Shown: positions 1-7,686 of the stretch, piece by piece
Layout: the number at the start of each line of letters is the position of its first letter
How positions within the stretch are numbered: position 1 is the first letter of the stretch
Assembly (NCBI GenBank): GCA_021779835.1
Contig: JAJXZX010000013.1
Location: 1 to 64,000 of the forward strand
Direction of reading: 5' to 3'
Length of the DNA: 64,000 nucleotides
Source of the DNA: Pseudomonadota bacterium
GTDB taxonomy: Bacteria; Pseudomonadota; Alphaproteobacteria; Rhodobacterales; Rhodobacteraceae
Notes under the pieces: model-generated
The model's input: only the letters and a program-made list of their open reading frames with translations
The model's database searches: none
What the model was told of the DNA's origin: nothing
Program-made: the position numbers and the translations under genes

Positions 1-1
1 G

Positions 2-88
2 CAATGGCTCTGGACATACAACAACGACCGCCCGAACATGGGCATCGGCGGCATCACACCCGCCATGAAACTGAAATTGGCCGCGTGA
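2..88 (+). CDS. IS3-family transposase (OrfB), C-terminal end only
   Basis: The frame from base 2 gives the last 28 residues of an IS3-type DDE transposase, with the typical ending TYNNDRPNMGIGGITPAMKL. The gene runs in from the left edge, so most of the catalytic domain lies outside the window and it cannot be judged intact or decayed. It was recognised from the family's conserved C-terminal stretch (YNxxRPHxxLGxxTP in most members). The short non-coding tail that follows is consistent with the right end of the element. Confidence 0.85.
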   Translation, partial: QWLWTYNNDRPNMGIGGITPAMKLKLAA

Positions 89-127
89 ATTCTACGAATG
101 CACCCCGTTAAAAATGGGGGGATTACC
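89..127 (+). mobile_element. Probable right terminus of the IS3-family element
   Basis: Just after the transposase stop lies a short segment with a C-run, AAAAAT and a G-run (about 102-121), ending in GGATTACC. This looks like an imperfect terminal inverted repeat. IS3-family elements normally end 30-60 bp after the transposase stop, which fits. The outer boundary is inferred, because the left end and the target duplication are not in the window. Confidence 0.5.
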
Positions 128-199
128 CTTTGACCGCGACGCCCGTGCCTGCCATTCCGCCGCCAAGGCCGTGTGAACGGTCTGCACTCCGGAGGAGGC

Positions 200-691
200 A
201 TGAATGGAAAGTGTAAGGTGGGCGAACCCGGCGCATTCTCCGCCGCTGAAATCGGCGCCCTCGCGCATCTTTCCCGCTATTTCAGCATCTGGCGCTCCCG
301 CTGGTTAGAGACGCATTTCTTCGTCCCCATGCCGCGCGACGGCGATCTGCACACCGACGACAACTGGCAATCGACGCTGGCCGAGGATTACCGCAACCCG
401 CAACATCGCGTCAGCTACCTCGTCGCCATCGCACGCCGGGTGCGCAGCACCCACCTGTGGATTTTGCTGATCCAAACCGCCGCCTATATTGGCAAACTGG
501 TGGTGCATCAAACGCCAATCACCGATTTTCGCGAAATCGTCCGCCGCGCCGACATTGGCCCACTGCCGGGCACCGTCGCCCTCGGGCTTGGCACGCTCTA
601 TATCGTTAGCTGGATCGCGCTCGCCCTCGGGGTCGGCCACCGCGACGCGGCACGCATCCGCGAACGCGGCGGCAAGCGGTCTATGGATTAG
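200..691 (+). CDS. DUF2270-like membrane protein, apparently internally shortened
   Basis: The ATG at 200 was chosen because GGAGGAGG sits at 191-198; a longer GTG start at 173 has no such site. The product of about 163 aa begins with an EIGALAHL segment like the start of DUF2270 proteins. It then jumps directly to SRYFSIWRSRW, which in the family follows two N-terminal membrane helices. The remainder follows family order: LAEDYR, ISYL-like, RRVRSTHLWILLIQ, ADIGPLPGT and a C-terminal membrane segment. From memory of the family I infer an in-frame loss of about 60-70 residues. The function of DUF2270 is unknown. An IS end lies about 70 bp upstream, but the ribosome site and N-terminus remain, so the IS does not explain the gap. 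Confidence 0.6.
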   Translation: MNGKCKVGEPGAFSAAEIGALAHLSRYFSIWRSRWLETHFFVPMPRDGDLHTDDNWQSTLAEDYRNPQHRVSYLVAIARRVRSTHLWILLIQTAAYIGKLVVHQTPITDFREIVRRADIGPLPGTVALGLGTLYIVSWIALALGVGHRDAARIRERGGKRSMD

Positions 692-823
692 CTTGCAGGG
701 GATTGGGGAAAAGGCGTCGACCCCAGGAAACGCGCGAACAGGACAGGAGGCCGACGCCACGCCAGTCTTGCGACCGGACCCCTCCTATATCCACCCGCGC
801 CATCGCCGCCGCCTTGATTTGAA

Positions 824-1714
824 TCAATAGCCCGCCCCCAAGTCCGCGGCAGCCTGTCGCATCACCCACTGCGCAAACGCTTTTGCCGCTGGCCGCAGCA
901 CGCCCTCCGGCGTCACCAGAAAATACCCCGCGCGCCCGTCGTCCGCGAACAGCACGCGCAGGCGCCCCGCCGCAATATCCGCCTCGATAAACGCCCGCGC
1001 CAGCGTCGCCACCCCTTGCCCATCGCGTGCCGCGTCAATCATCAGGTTGCCGGGAAGCGAGATCAGCCCCTTGCGGATGCCCTTGGTCACCCCATTCTGC
1101 TCCAAATACCGCGTCGCCTCGTTGGTGCCGATCTCTTGCAGCCAGGGATAATCCGCCAGTTCCGCCACCGATTGTATCGGCCCCGTCCCCACCAGCTTCG
1201 GCGCGGCCACCACCACCACGCGTGACGGCACCACCATCTGCGTCTCAACCCCCGGCCAGTCGCCCCGGCCATAGCGCAGAGCCACATCGATCCCGCCCGG
1301 CGTCAGCGCCAAAACCTCCGGCGAGGGGTCGATGGTCAGGCTGATCCCCGGATGCTTTTGCCGGAAATCGCCCAGCCGTGGCATCAACCAGCCCGCTGCA
1401 AAGGATGCCGTCGTGGTGATACGCAGCGGGCGCTCCTCCTCCGTGGCGGTCAACTGGCCGATCACCCGCGCCATGCCCTCGAACCCGGCGATAACCGCGT
1501 CGGCCAGCCGCTGCCCCTCTGGTGTCAGCACCATCGCCCGCGCGCTGCGATCGAACAGCGCCAACCCCAGATACGCTTCCAGCGCGCGCAATTGTTGGCT
1601 GATCGCGGCGTGACTGACGCCCAGCCGCACCCCCGCCGCCACCACCGACCCGCCCTCTGCGAACGCCGCAAACGCGCGCAGCGCGCTCAACGGCGGCAAG
1701 CTCCGCCACTCCAT
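824..1714 (-). CDS. LysR-family transcriptional regulator (GcvA-like)
   Basis: This 296-aa protein has an N-terminal winged helix-turn-helix (about residues 8-65: LSALRAFAAFAEGGSV…VSHAAISQQLRALE) and a periplasmic-binding-type effector domain (about 92-290, starting RPLRITTTASFAAGWLMPRL). The LPPLSALRAF opening and the AAGWLMPRL segment are typical of the GcvA-like branch. It is transcribed away from two small ORFs. LysR proteins commonly bind the shared intergenic region and control the divergent gene, so those ORFs are the first candidate targets. The effector cannot be told from sequence. Confidence 0.92.
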   Translation of the reverse strand: MEWRSLPPLSALRAFAAFAEGGSVVAAGVRLGVSHAAISQQLRALEAYLGLALFDRSARAMVLTPEGQRLADAVIAGFEGMARVIGQLTATEEERPLRITTTASFAAGWLMPRLGDFRQKHPGISLTIDPSPEVLALTPGGIDVALRYGRGDWPGVETQMVVPSRVVVVAAPKLVGTGPIQSVAELADYPWLQEIGTNEATRYLEQNGVTKGIRKGLISLPGNLMIDAARDGQGVATLARAFIEADIAAGRLRVLFADDGRAGYFLVTPEGVLRPAAKAFAQWVMRQAAADLGAGY

Positions 1715-1734
1715 CCTGCAACCCGACCTTACAT

Positions 1735-1752
1735 ATCAAGACAATTCCTGAT
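1735..1752. promoter_or_regulatory. Candidate LysR-type dyad (ATCA-N10-TGAT)
   Basis: Between the lysR start (1714) and the divergent small ORF (1815) lies ATCAAGACAATTCCTGAT, an interrupted dyad of about the size of a LysR box (T-N11-A type). Its position suits autoregulation plus control of the divergent gene. It is a single weak palindrome, so the call is tentative. Confidence 0.3.
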
Positions 1753-1814
1753 TGGCGTTCTGCCACGATTCCTACGATATTCATAGCCTAACCCCTCCCG
1801 GAAAGGAGATCGCC

Positions 1815-1976
1815 ATGTTGGAAATACTTGCCAAAAGCCTGCTCATCGCCACCCGCAACAAACCCGCCGATCGCCCGGAGTCCGACCTCGCCGCCAAGGC
1901 CCGCCTTCGCCGTGCCGAAAACACCTATTTCTGGCAAGGCCGCGTCACGATTCCCGCCGATCCGTGCCAGCCCTGA
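1815..1976 (+). CDS. Small protein with YFWQGR motif (copy 1)
   Basis: A 53-aa ORF starts at the ATG at 1815 behind a strong ribosome site (AAAGGAG at about 1803-1809). The sequence is basic with a short hydrophobic start (MLEILAKSLLIATR) and near its end carries RRAENTYFWQGR. The same YFWQGR motif appears in the next ORF. No known family is recognised. It diverges from the LysR gene. The strong ribosome site and the repeated motif argue that it is real; codon bias was not tested. Confidence 0.55.
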   Translation: MLEILAKSLLIATRNKPADRPESDLAAKARLRRAENTYFWQGRVTIPADPCQP

Positions 1977-2052
1977 CGCCCTCGCGCCGCTCGCAAAATC
2001 TGCCATTTCGTGCGATACTCCGGCGTGTGTGATCGTCCCTATGGAGGTTGCC

Positions 2053-2253
2053 ATGCCAAGCTGGATCATGCGCCTGCGCCGTGTCCTCGCCTTGCCGCCG
2101 GAAGCCAAAGCCGAACGACGCTGGGCTGATCGCTATTTCTGGCAGGGCCGCCAATGGCGCGAGCCTGACTATACCGCTCTCTGGCCCAACACTTTTACAG
2201 CAAACGACCCGGCTCCTTGCGGAACCGGGTCGCTTTGTTTCAATCATGATTGA
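2053..2253 (+). CDS. Small protein with YFWQGR motif (copy 2)
   Basis: The 66-aa frame starts at 2053 behind ATGGAGG (2041-2047). It has a basic amphipathic start (MPSWIMRLRRVLAL) and the segment ADRYFWQGRQW near residue 30, matching copy 1. The last dozen or more codons run through the hairpin at 2205-2232, which is unusual for coding DNA, so the natural end could be different. The function is unknown. Position and motif suggest that the two small ORFs arose by duplication and are co-transcribed. Confidence 0.5.
   Translation: MPSWIMRLRRVLALPPEAKAERRWADRYFWQGRQWREPDYTALWPNTFTANDPAPCGTGSLCFNHD
2201..2239. terminator. Bidirectional rho-independent terminator after ccoP
   Basis: A 12-bp stem (CGACCCGGCTCC at 2205-2216 pairing with 2221-2232) has a four-base loop that reads GCAA on the minus strand, a GNRA type. 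It is followed by TTTG on both strands. It lies just past the ccoP stop and overlaps the end of the small + strand ORF. Confidence 0.8.
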
Positions 2254-2258
2254 CCGGC

Positions 2259-3134
2259 TTACTGCCCGCCGCCCAACCCGTGCACATACAGCGCGACCGA
2301 GCGGATATCCGCATCCGACAGACGGTCAGCCCATGCAGGCATCACGCCAGCACGACCCTTGGTCACCGTCTCTGTCACCGTCGCCAGATCGCCACCGTAA
2401 AGCCAGATCGCGTCCGTGAGGTTCGGCGCGCCCATATCGGGGTTGCCCTTGCCCGCGTCGCCATGGCAGGCGGCGCAGTTGTCGGCGAACACCTTAGCCC
2501 CGGCATCGGCTTTCGCCGCGTCGAAGGTCTGGCCCGAGATCTTCATGACGAACTGCACGACATCGGTGATCTCGTCCGGCTTCAACGTCTCACCCCAGGC
2601 TGGCATCGCCGGCGCAGGCCGGGTGTTCGGGTCCGTCGGGCTGCGCACACCGTGCTGAATGGTGGTATAGATCGCCGAGATCGTGCCGCCATGCAGCCAG
2701 TCGTCGTCCAACAGGTTCGGATAACCACCCGACATGATGCCCTGCGCGCCCGCACCGTGGCACTGGATGCAGTTGGTGCGGAACACAGCCGCCCCGGCAG
2801 AGTTGGCGTATTGCAACAGCGCCGGATCGTCCTTCACCTTGGTCATATCCATCGCCACCAGCTTGGTTTCCAGCGGCGCGTTCTGCGCGGCAAAGGCCTT
2901 GATGTCGGCCTCCACAGCGCCCCGCGTCGAATACCCCAGAATACCGGGCGTTTCGCCATGGATCAGCGGCCATGCCGGGTAGAACACGGTATAGCCTAGC
3001 GCGAAGATGATGCAGAGATAGAACGTATACAGCCACCATTTCGGAAGCGGGTTGTTCAGCTCCTCGATGCCGTCCCAAACATGGCCGGTCGTCTCGACCT
3101 GCTTGCCCTTGCCTTGCGGTTTCTTGTCACTCAT
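2259..3134 (-). CDS. ccoP: cbb3-type cytochrome c oxidase subunit III (di-haem cytochrome c)
   Basis: This 291-aa protein has an N-terminal stretch ending in a membrane helix (WWLYTFYLCIIFALGYTVFYP, about residues 33-53) and two periplasmic cytochrome c domains with haem motifs CIQCH and CAACH. It passes electrons from soluble or membrane cytochromes to CcoO/CcoN. It is the last gene of ccoNOQP, overlaps the ccoQ stop by four bases (ATGA) and is followed by a terminator. The assembly genes ccoGHIS, often next in Rhodobacter, are absent here. Confidence 0.97.
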   Translation of the reverse strand: MSDKKPQGKGKQVETTGHVWDGIEELNNPLPKWWLYTFYLCIIFALGYTVFYPAWPLIHGETPGILGYSTRGAVEADIKAFAAQNAPLETKLVAMDMTKVKDDPALLQYANSAGAAVFRTNCIQCHGAGAQGIMSGGYPNLLDDDWLHGGTISAIYTTIQHGVRSPTDPNTRPAPAMPAWGETLKPDEITDVVQFVMKISGQTFDAAKADAGAKVFADNCAACHGDAGKGNPDMGAPNLTDAIWLYGGDLATVTETVTKGRAGVMPAWADRLSDADIRSVALYVHGLGGGQ

Positions 3135-3352
3135 TTCCGCGCCTCCTTGAACGTGGTGCCTGCGGTGCCGCGGGCACCCTCGCCCGCAACGTCGGGCCTG
3201 TCCTCATGTCGGAATATCGTCGTCGCTGCATCTTCCTGGGCTTTGCGGCCTCCGGGTCGAAAGACCCAGAAGACCACGATCAGGAACACCGCCGTCAGAA
3301 AGATCAGCGCCCAACTCAACGCGAACTGCTGCATCAGGATAAACTGTTCCAT
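3131..3352 (-). CDS. ccoQ: cbb3-type oxidase small subunit IV
   Basis: A 73-aa protein with one membrane helix (FALSWALIFLTAVFLIVVFWVF) followed by the FRPGG turn typical of CcoQ. CcoQ stabilises the cbb3 complex and has been linked to redox signalling in Rhodobacter. It lies between ccoO and ccoP, and its stop overlaps the ccoP start. The cytoplasmic tail is longer than in many homologues. Confidence 0.93.
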   Translation of the reverse strand: MEQFILMQQFALSWALIFLTAVFLIVVFWVFRPGGRKAQEDAATTIFRHEDRPDVAGEGARGTAGTTFKEARK

Positions 3353-3360
3353 AGCCCCCC

Positions 3361-4089
3361 CTAGCGCGTTTTGTCAGGGATGAAGGTCGAGAAGTCGACC
3401 ATCGTGCCCAGCACTTGCAGATACGCGATCAGCGCATCCATCTCGGAAACACCGGGCTTGCCGTCAAAGTTACGCACGTTAACCTTGTCGCCATAGCGTT
3501 TCTGCAGACCCGAAGCGTCCGCATCCGGGTTGTCCTGCGCCGCAAAGTCTGCCTTGGCGTTCGTCAGTTCGTCATCCGTGTAGGGCACCCCAACCTCGCG
3601 GTTGGTTTTCATCAGATCTTCGATGTATTTGCCGTCGATCATGTTCTCCGAAAGGAAGCCGTATTTCGGCATGATCGACTGCGGCACCACCGATTGTGGG
3701 TTGGTCAGGTGATCGACGTGCCAGTGGTCGGAATAGCGGCCACCGACGCGGGCCAGATCGGGCCCTTGCCGCTCAGATCCCCATTGCGCCGGGTGGTCGT
3801 ACATCGACTCCGCCGCAAGGCTGTAGTGGCCGTAGCGCTCCACTTCGTCGCGCATCGGGCGGATCATCTGGCTGTGGCAAAGATAGCAGCCCTCGCGGAC
3901 GTAGATCATGCGACCAGTCAGCTCCAACGGCGTGTAGGGACGCATACCCTTCACCGTCTCGATCGTGTTCTTGAGGTAAAACAAGGGCACGATCTCAACC
4001 AGCCCGCCGATGGCTACCACCAGGAATGACAGCACCAAAAGCAGGGTAGCGTTGGTTTCGATTTTCTTATGTTTGTCTAGAAAAGCCAT
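3361..4089 (-). CDS. ccoO: cbb3-type oxidase subunit II (mono-haem cytochrome c)
   Basis: This 242-aa protein has an N-terminal anchor ([21 protein letters not shown]) and a single haem site [11 protein letters not shown], with HYSLAAES and the downstream methionine-containing segments normal for CcoO. It is the membrane-anchored cytochrome that delivers electrons to CcoN. Twelve bases separate it from ccoN, consistent with one transcript under the FNR-box promoter. Confidence 0.97.
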   Translation of the reverse strand: MAFLDKHKKIETNATLLLVLSFLVVAIGGLVEIVPLFYLKNTIETVKGMRPYTPLELTGRMIYVREGCYLCHSQMIRPMRDEVERYGHYSLAAESMYDHPAQWGSERQGPDLARVGGRYSDHWHVDHLTNPQSVVPQSIMPKYGFLSENMIDGKYIEDLMKTNREVGVPYTDDELTNAKADFAAQDNPDADASGLQKRYGDKVNVRNFDGKPGVSEMDALIAYLQVLGTMVDFSTFIPDKTR

Positions 4090-4101
4090 GACTGCCCCCG
4101 A

Positions 4102-5703
4102 TCATTCAGCCGGAACAGCCGTGGCAGCAGGCGCTTTTTCCGGCGCCGACGTCACGGTTTTCCAAAGGTTATACGCCATGATGAAACCACCGGTGAGGTA
4201 CATCGATCCGCCGACTGCACGCGTCACCAGCATCGGGAACCGCGCCGCAACAGTGTCTGCGAACGAGTTCACGAGGTAGCCCTGCGCATCGACTTCACGC
4301 CACATCAGGCCTTCCATGATGCCCGATACCCACATCGAGGACGCGTAAAGCACGATCCCGATGGTGGCGAGCCAGAAGTGCCAGCTTACCAGCCGCAGGC
4401 TGTAAAGCCGCTCTTTGTTCCACAGACGCGGCGTCAGGAAGTAAAGCGCGCCGAAGGTGATCATGCCGTTCCAGCCAAGCGCGCCAGAGTGGACGTGACC
4501 GATGGTCCAGTCCGTGTAGTGTGACAGCGAGTTCACCGTCTTGATCGACATCATCGGCCCTTCGAAGGTCGACATGCCGTAGAAGCCCACCGAAACCACC
4601 ATCATACGCATGATCGGATCGGTGCGCAGCTTGTCCCATGCGCCCGAAAGCGTCATCAGACCGTTGATCATCCCGCCCCACGACGGCATCCACAGCATGA
4701 TCGAGAACACCATCCCCAGCGTCGAGGCCCAGTCGGGCAACGCGGTGTAGTGAAGGTGGTGCGGACCGGCCCAGATATAGAGGAAGATCAAGGCCCAGAA
4801 GTGGATGATCGACAGCTTGTAGCTATAGATCGGCCGTTCCGCCTGCTTCGGCACGAAGTAGTACATCATGCCCAAAAAGCCTGCGGTCAGGAAGAAGCCC
4901 ACGGCGTTGTGGCCATACCACCACTGCACCATCATATCCTGCACGCCTGAATAGACGTCCACCGACTTCGACCCGAAGAGCGAAACCGGGATGGCGAGGT
5001 TGTTGAACACATGCAGCATCGCGATGGTCACGATGAACGAAAGGTAGAACCAGTTCGCCACATAAATATGCGGCTCTTTGCGCTTGATGATCGTGCCCAG
5101 GAAGACCGCAAGGTAAACCAGCCAGACGATGGTCAGCCACAGGTCCATGTACCATTCCGGCTCGGCGTATTCCTTGGACTGCGTGATGCCCAGAACATAG
5201 CCCGACGCGGCCAGCACGATGAACAGGTTGTATCCCCAAAATACGAACCACGCCGCGTTGCCGCCCCAAAGCCGCACCGCGCTCGTGCGCTGCACGACGT
5301 AGAACGAGGTCGCGATCAGTGCGTTGCCGCCAAAGGCAAAGATAACTGCTGACGTGTGAACCGGCCGCAGGCGCCCAAAGTTCAGATAACCGTGTGCCCA
5401 GATCGGGTTCAGCGACGGAAAGGCCAATTGCGAGGCGATGAAAACGCCTGCCAGAAACCCGACCAACGCCCAAAAGACGGTGGCAATCACCCCCGCCCGC
5501 ACAACGCCGTCCAGGTATTCGGTCGTAGGTGCCGGCTTCGGCTCGTCCGTGTGGCGCAATTGCCAAACAAACATCCCTGCCGCCACCACCATTACGAGGA
5601 TCGCATGAACCTCATATCCAAAGTCGCGCGCAAAATGGGCAGCTAACGCAGCAGCAAGTGCCACGAGCCCGAGCGCGACCAGCTTAATGTATTCCCACAT
5701 CAT
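4102..5703 (-). CDS. ccoN: cbb3-type cytochrome c oxidase catalytic subunit I
   Basis: This haem-copper oxidase subunit has about twelve or more membrane helices, the catalytic-site segment [16 protein letters not shown] and [13 protein letters not shown] near the haem ligands. The reading frame stays open to 5808, but the usual start MMWEYIKL at 5703 (or 5700) fits the family. That gives 533 aa and leaves room for a promoter. The enzyme reduces oxygen to water with high affinity and pumps protons. Two FNR boxes lie 105-150 bp upstream, consistent with low-oxygen induction. Confidence 0.97.
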   Translation of the reverse strand: MMWEYIKLVALGLVALAAALAAHFARDFGYEVHAILVMVVAAGMFVWQLRHTDEPKPAPTTEYLDGVVRAGVIATVFWALVGFLAGVFIASQLAFPSLNPIWAHGYLNFGRLRPVHTSAVIFAFGGNALIATSFYVVQRTSAVRLWGGNAAWFVFWGYNLFIVLAASGYVLGITQSKEYAEPEWYMDLWLTIVWLVYLAVFLGTIIKRKEPHIYVANWFYLSFIVTIAMLHVFNNLAIPVSLFGSKSVDVYSGVQDMMVQWWYGHNAVGFFLTAGFLGMMYYFVPKQAERPIYSYKLSIIHFWALIFLYIWAGPHHLHYTALPDWASTLGMVFSIMLWMPSWGGMINGLMTLSGAWDKLRTDPIMRMMVVSVGFYGMSTFEGPMMSIKTVNSLSHYTDWTIGHVHSGALGWNGMITFGALYFLTPRLWNKERLYSLRLVSWHFWLATIGIVLYASSMWVSGIMEGLMWREVDAQGYLVNSFADTVAARFPMLVTRAVGGSMYLTGGFIMAYNLWKTVTSAPEKAPAATAVPAE

Positions 5704-5807
5704 TGGTCCCTTCGTCTGATCCCGTATCGACACACCCCGGTTCGACTCGCGTCGGCCGAGGGGTCTTCGATTGTTCCGCTTTCTGAAGGGCAAACGCCCC
5801 CCGCACA

Positions 5808-5821
5808 TTGATCCATGTCAA
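5808..5821. promoter_or_regulatory. FNR/FnrL box 1 (ccoN–usp intergenic region)
   Basis: TTGATCCATGTCAA differs from the FNR consensus TTGAT-N4-ATCAA at one base. It lies between the divergent ccoN and usp starts. FnrL sites in front of ccoN are well established in Rhodobacter, and an FnrL gene is present at 11 kb. Confidence 0.85.
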
Positions 5822-5839
5822 TAATCCGTGATGCCCCCC

Positions 5840-5853
5840 TTGATCGAGGTCAA
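5840..5853. promoter_or_regulatory. FNR/FnrL box 2 (ccoN–usp intergenic region)
   Basis: TTGATCGAGGTCAA has the same one-base departure from consensus as box 1. The two centres are 32 bp apart, about three helical turns. Its centre is 67 bp before the usp ATG. With a possible -10 (CATATG at 5874-5879) the spacing suits activation of usp, while box 1 faces ccoN. Confidence 0.85.
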
Positions 5854-5912
5854 AGCGCCCCCATGAACCGCGCCATATGGTCACGTTGTCACCTTAACCA
5901 TGGAGACCGCGA

Positions 5913-6752
5913 ATGGCCTACAAATCGCTGCTTACAGTCCTGACCAGTGTCGGGTCGGTTGACACCATCCTGCCCGCCGCCATCGACCTCGCGCGACGCA
6001 ACGACGCGCATCTAGAGGTGCTGTGTCTCGGGATCGACCGCACGCAGGCGGGCTATTACTACGCCGGTGCCGCGATCGTTCTGCAACAAGACCTGATCGA
6101 CCGCGCGCAGGAAGACGCCCGCGCGCTGGAAAGCAAGGCGCAAAACCGCCTCAAATCCGAAGAGATCCGCTGGTCGACAGAATCCGCCGTGGCCCAGCTT
6201 GGTGCGCTCAACGAACTCGTCTCGGCCCGCGCTCGCTTCAATGATCTGGTGATCCTGCCCAAGCCCTTTGGCACCGATCGCGGCCAAGAGGACGAAGCGA
6301 TCGTCGAGGCCGCCCTGTTCGATGGCCAAGCCCCCGTTCTCGTGCTGCCGGAAACCGGCCTTGGCGATCGTATCGGCGACCGCGTCGTCGTCGGGTGGAA
6401 CCAAAGCTCCGAGGCGCTGACCGCGATCCGTCGCGCCATGCCGTTTCTGCGCAGCGCTGAACTCGTCAACATCGCAGTCATCGACCCGCCCAAACACGGC
6501 GCGGAACGCTCTGACCCCGGCGGGCAGCTCTCGCAAATGCTGACCCGTCATGGCGTCCATGCCGAGGTCTCGGTGCTGGCCAAAACCATGCCGCGCGTGT
6601 CCGACATTATCAAACGCCATGTCAACGACCAGAATGCCACGCTTCTGGTGATGGGGGCCTACGGCCACTCCCGCTTCCGCGAGGCGATCCTTGGTGGCGC
6701 CACCCGCGCCATGCTGGAACAGACCGATGTGCCAGTGCTGATGGCGCATTAA
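5913..6752 (+). CDS. Universal stress protein, tandem UspA domains
   Basis: This 279-aa protein carries two Usp folds. The second ends with the ATP-loop-like motif LLVMGAYGHSRFREAILGGATRAML (G-x2-G-x9-G-S/T type), near residues 246-270. Tandem Usp proteins next to cbb3 genes are common in this family and are thought to act in survival at low oxygen. It is divergent from ccoN across two FNR boxes, so anaerobic or microaerobic induction is inferred. A GGAGA site precedes the start. Confidence 0.92.
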   Translation: MAYKSLLTVLTSVGSVDTILPAAIDLARRNDAHLEVLCLGIDRTQAGYYYAGAAIVLQQDLIDRAQEDARALESKAQNRLKSEEIRWSTESAVAQLGALNELVSARARFNDLVILPKPFGTDRGQEDEAIVEAALFDGQAPVLVLPETGLGDRIGDRVVVGWNQSSEALTAIRRAMPFLRSAELVNIAVIDPPKHGAERSDPGGQLSQMLTRHGVHAEVSVLAKTMPRVSDIIKRHVNDQNATLLVMGAYGHSRFREAILGGATRAMLEQTDVPVLMAH

Positions 6753-6933
6753 TGCGGGCGCTAACCGTCCGCTAAGACATGGCGTGACAGTCGGCGCCTA
6801 TATCTTGGGGCTGCTGCCAACGGTTTGGCCATTCGCCGCTGACCGCCCGGCGCGTGCATTGCGCACCGCCGGGTGCAGGCCTATTCTTGGCGTGTGGCAA
6901 CCACGTGTGTCGCTAAGGTCGGAGGAGGGAACC

Positions 6934-7566
6934 ATGCCCGGCAAACGCACCCTTCTTGGCCCGCTCGCCCTGCTGCTTGCCGCGTGCAGTAGCGGCACTG
7001 ATGTCCCTACCCTGACGGCTGCGCAGACTTCCTTCAACCAAACCGCCGCCAGCGCCGCCACGCTACAGGCCAACATCAAAGCCATGCCGCCCCTGACGGT
7101 GATGCCGAACAGTGGCAGCGCCAATTTCGCGGGCTACGCCGGCCTGACCTACACCAACGCCGCCGCGCAACGCACCGAATTGCTGAGTCTTGCCAATCTC
7201 AGCGCTAATTTCGGGACCAGCAAGGTCACCGGCAGCCTGGCCACCTTCGTCGGCGGCACGGTGACCGATCCCAAAACCAACTCCATCGCCAATCCGCTGC
7301 CCTATATTGGCAACCTGACACTGGCAAACGGCACCATCGGCCCCGGCAACGCGCTAACCGCCAATGTGAGCAGCACACTCACCACCATCGGTCAAAAAGT
7401 CGTGGTCAACAGCACGGTAAAGGGCGGCTTTGTCGGCAATCCCCTGCAAGGGGTTGAGGCTGACACGGCGCAAGCCGCCTCCGCTTCGCTGCCGGGGACC
7501 ACGGTGACGGTGAACGGCGTGGCACAGCAAAGCCCAACCTTGTTCATCGTAGGGCGAAAGCAATAG
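6934..7566 (+). CDS. Putative lipoprotein with TbpB-like beta-barrel features
   Basis: The ATG at 6934 was chosen because GGAGGAGGG lies at 6921-6929; the open frame upstream has no such site. The 210-aa product has a lipoprotein signal with lipobox LLAAC (cysteine near residue 18). The rest is rich in Ala, Thr, Gly and Asn, with beta-strand repeats ANFGTSKVTGSL, GGFVGNPLQGV and an ending like the C-lobe of transferrin-binding-protein-like barrels. A surface or outer-membrane location is inferred. No Slam or TonB receptor gene is adjacent, so the ligand is unknown. Confidence 0.7.
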   Translation: MPGKRTLLGPLALLLAACSSGTDVPTLTAAQTSFNQTAASAATLQANIKAMPPLTVMPNSGSANFAGYAGLTYTNAAAQRTELLSLANLSANFGTSKVTGSLATFVGGTVTDPKTNSIANPLPYIGNLTLANGTIGPGNALTANVSSTLTTIGQKVVVNSTVKGGFVGNPLQGVEADTAQAASASLPGTTVTVNGVAQQSPTLFIVGRKQ

Positions 7567-7600
7567 CGGTCTTGGCGCGCGAGTGGAGCCTCGGAAAATA

Positions 7601-7620
7601 TGCCACCGGCGGGGATATTT
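7601..7620. repeat. Intergenic CCGGCGGGGATATTT element, degenerate copy
   Basis: TGCCACCGGCGGGGATATTT matches the dispersed element found at about 47.9, 54.1 and 58.7 kb with one change in the CCTCC part. It lies between the convergent lipoprotein and pxpC genes. The remainder of this 120-bp gap is AT-rich with no further recognisable signal. Confidence 0.6.
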
Positions 7621-7686
7621 GGAAACAGGAATGGCTGGGTTAATATTTGATTAACGCGGATGAATTAATCATTATATATCAGTATC

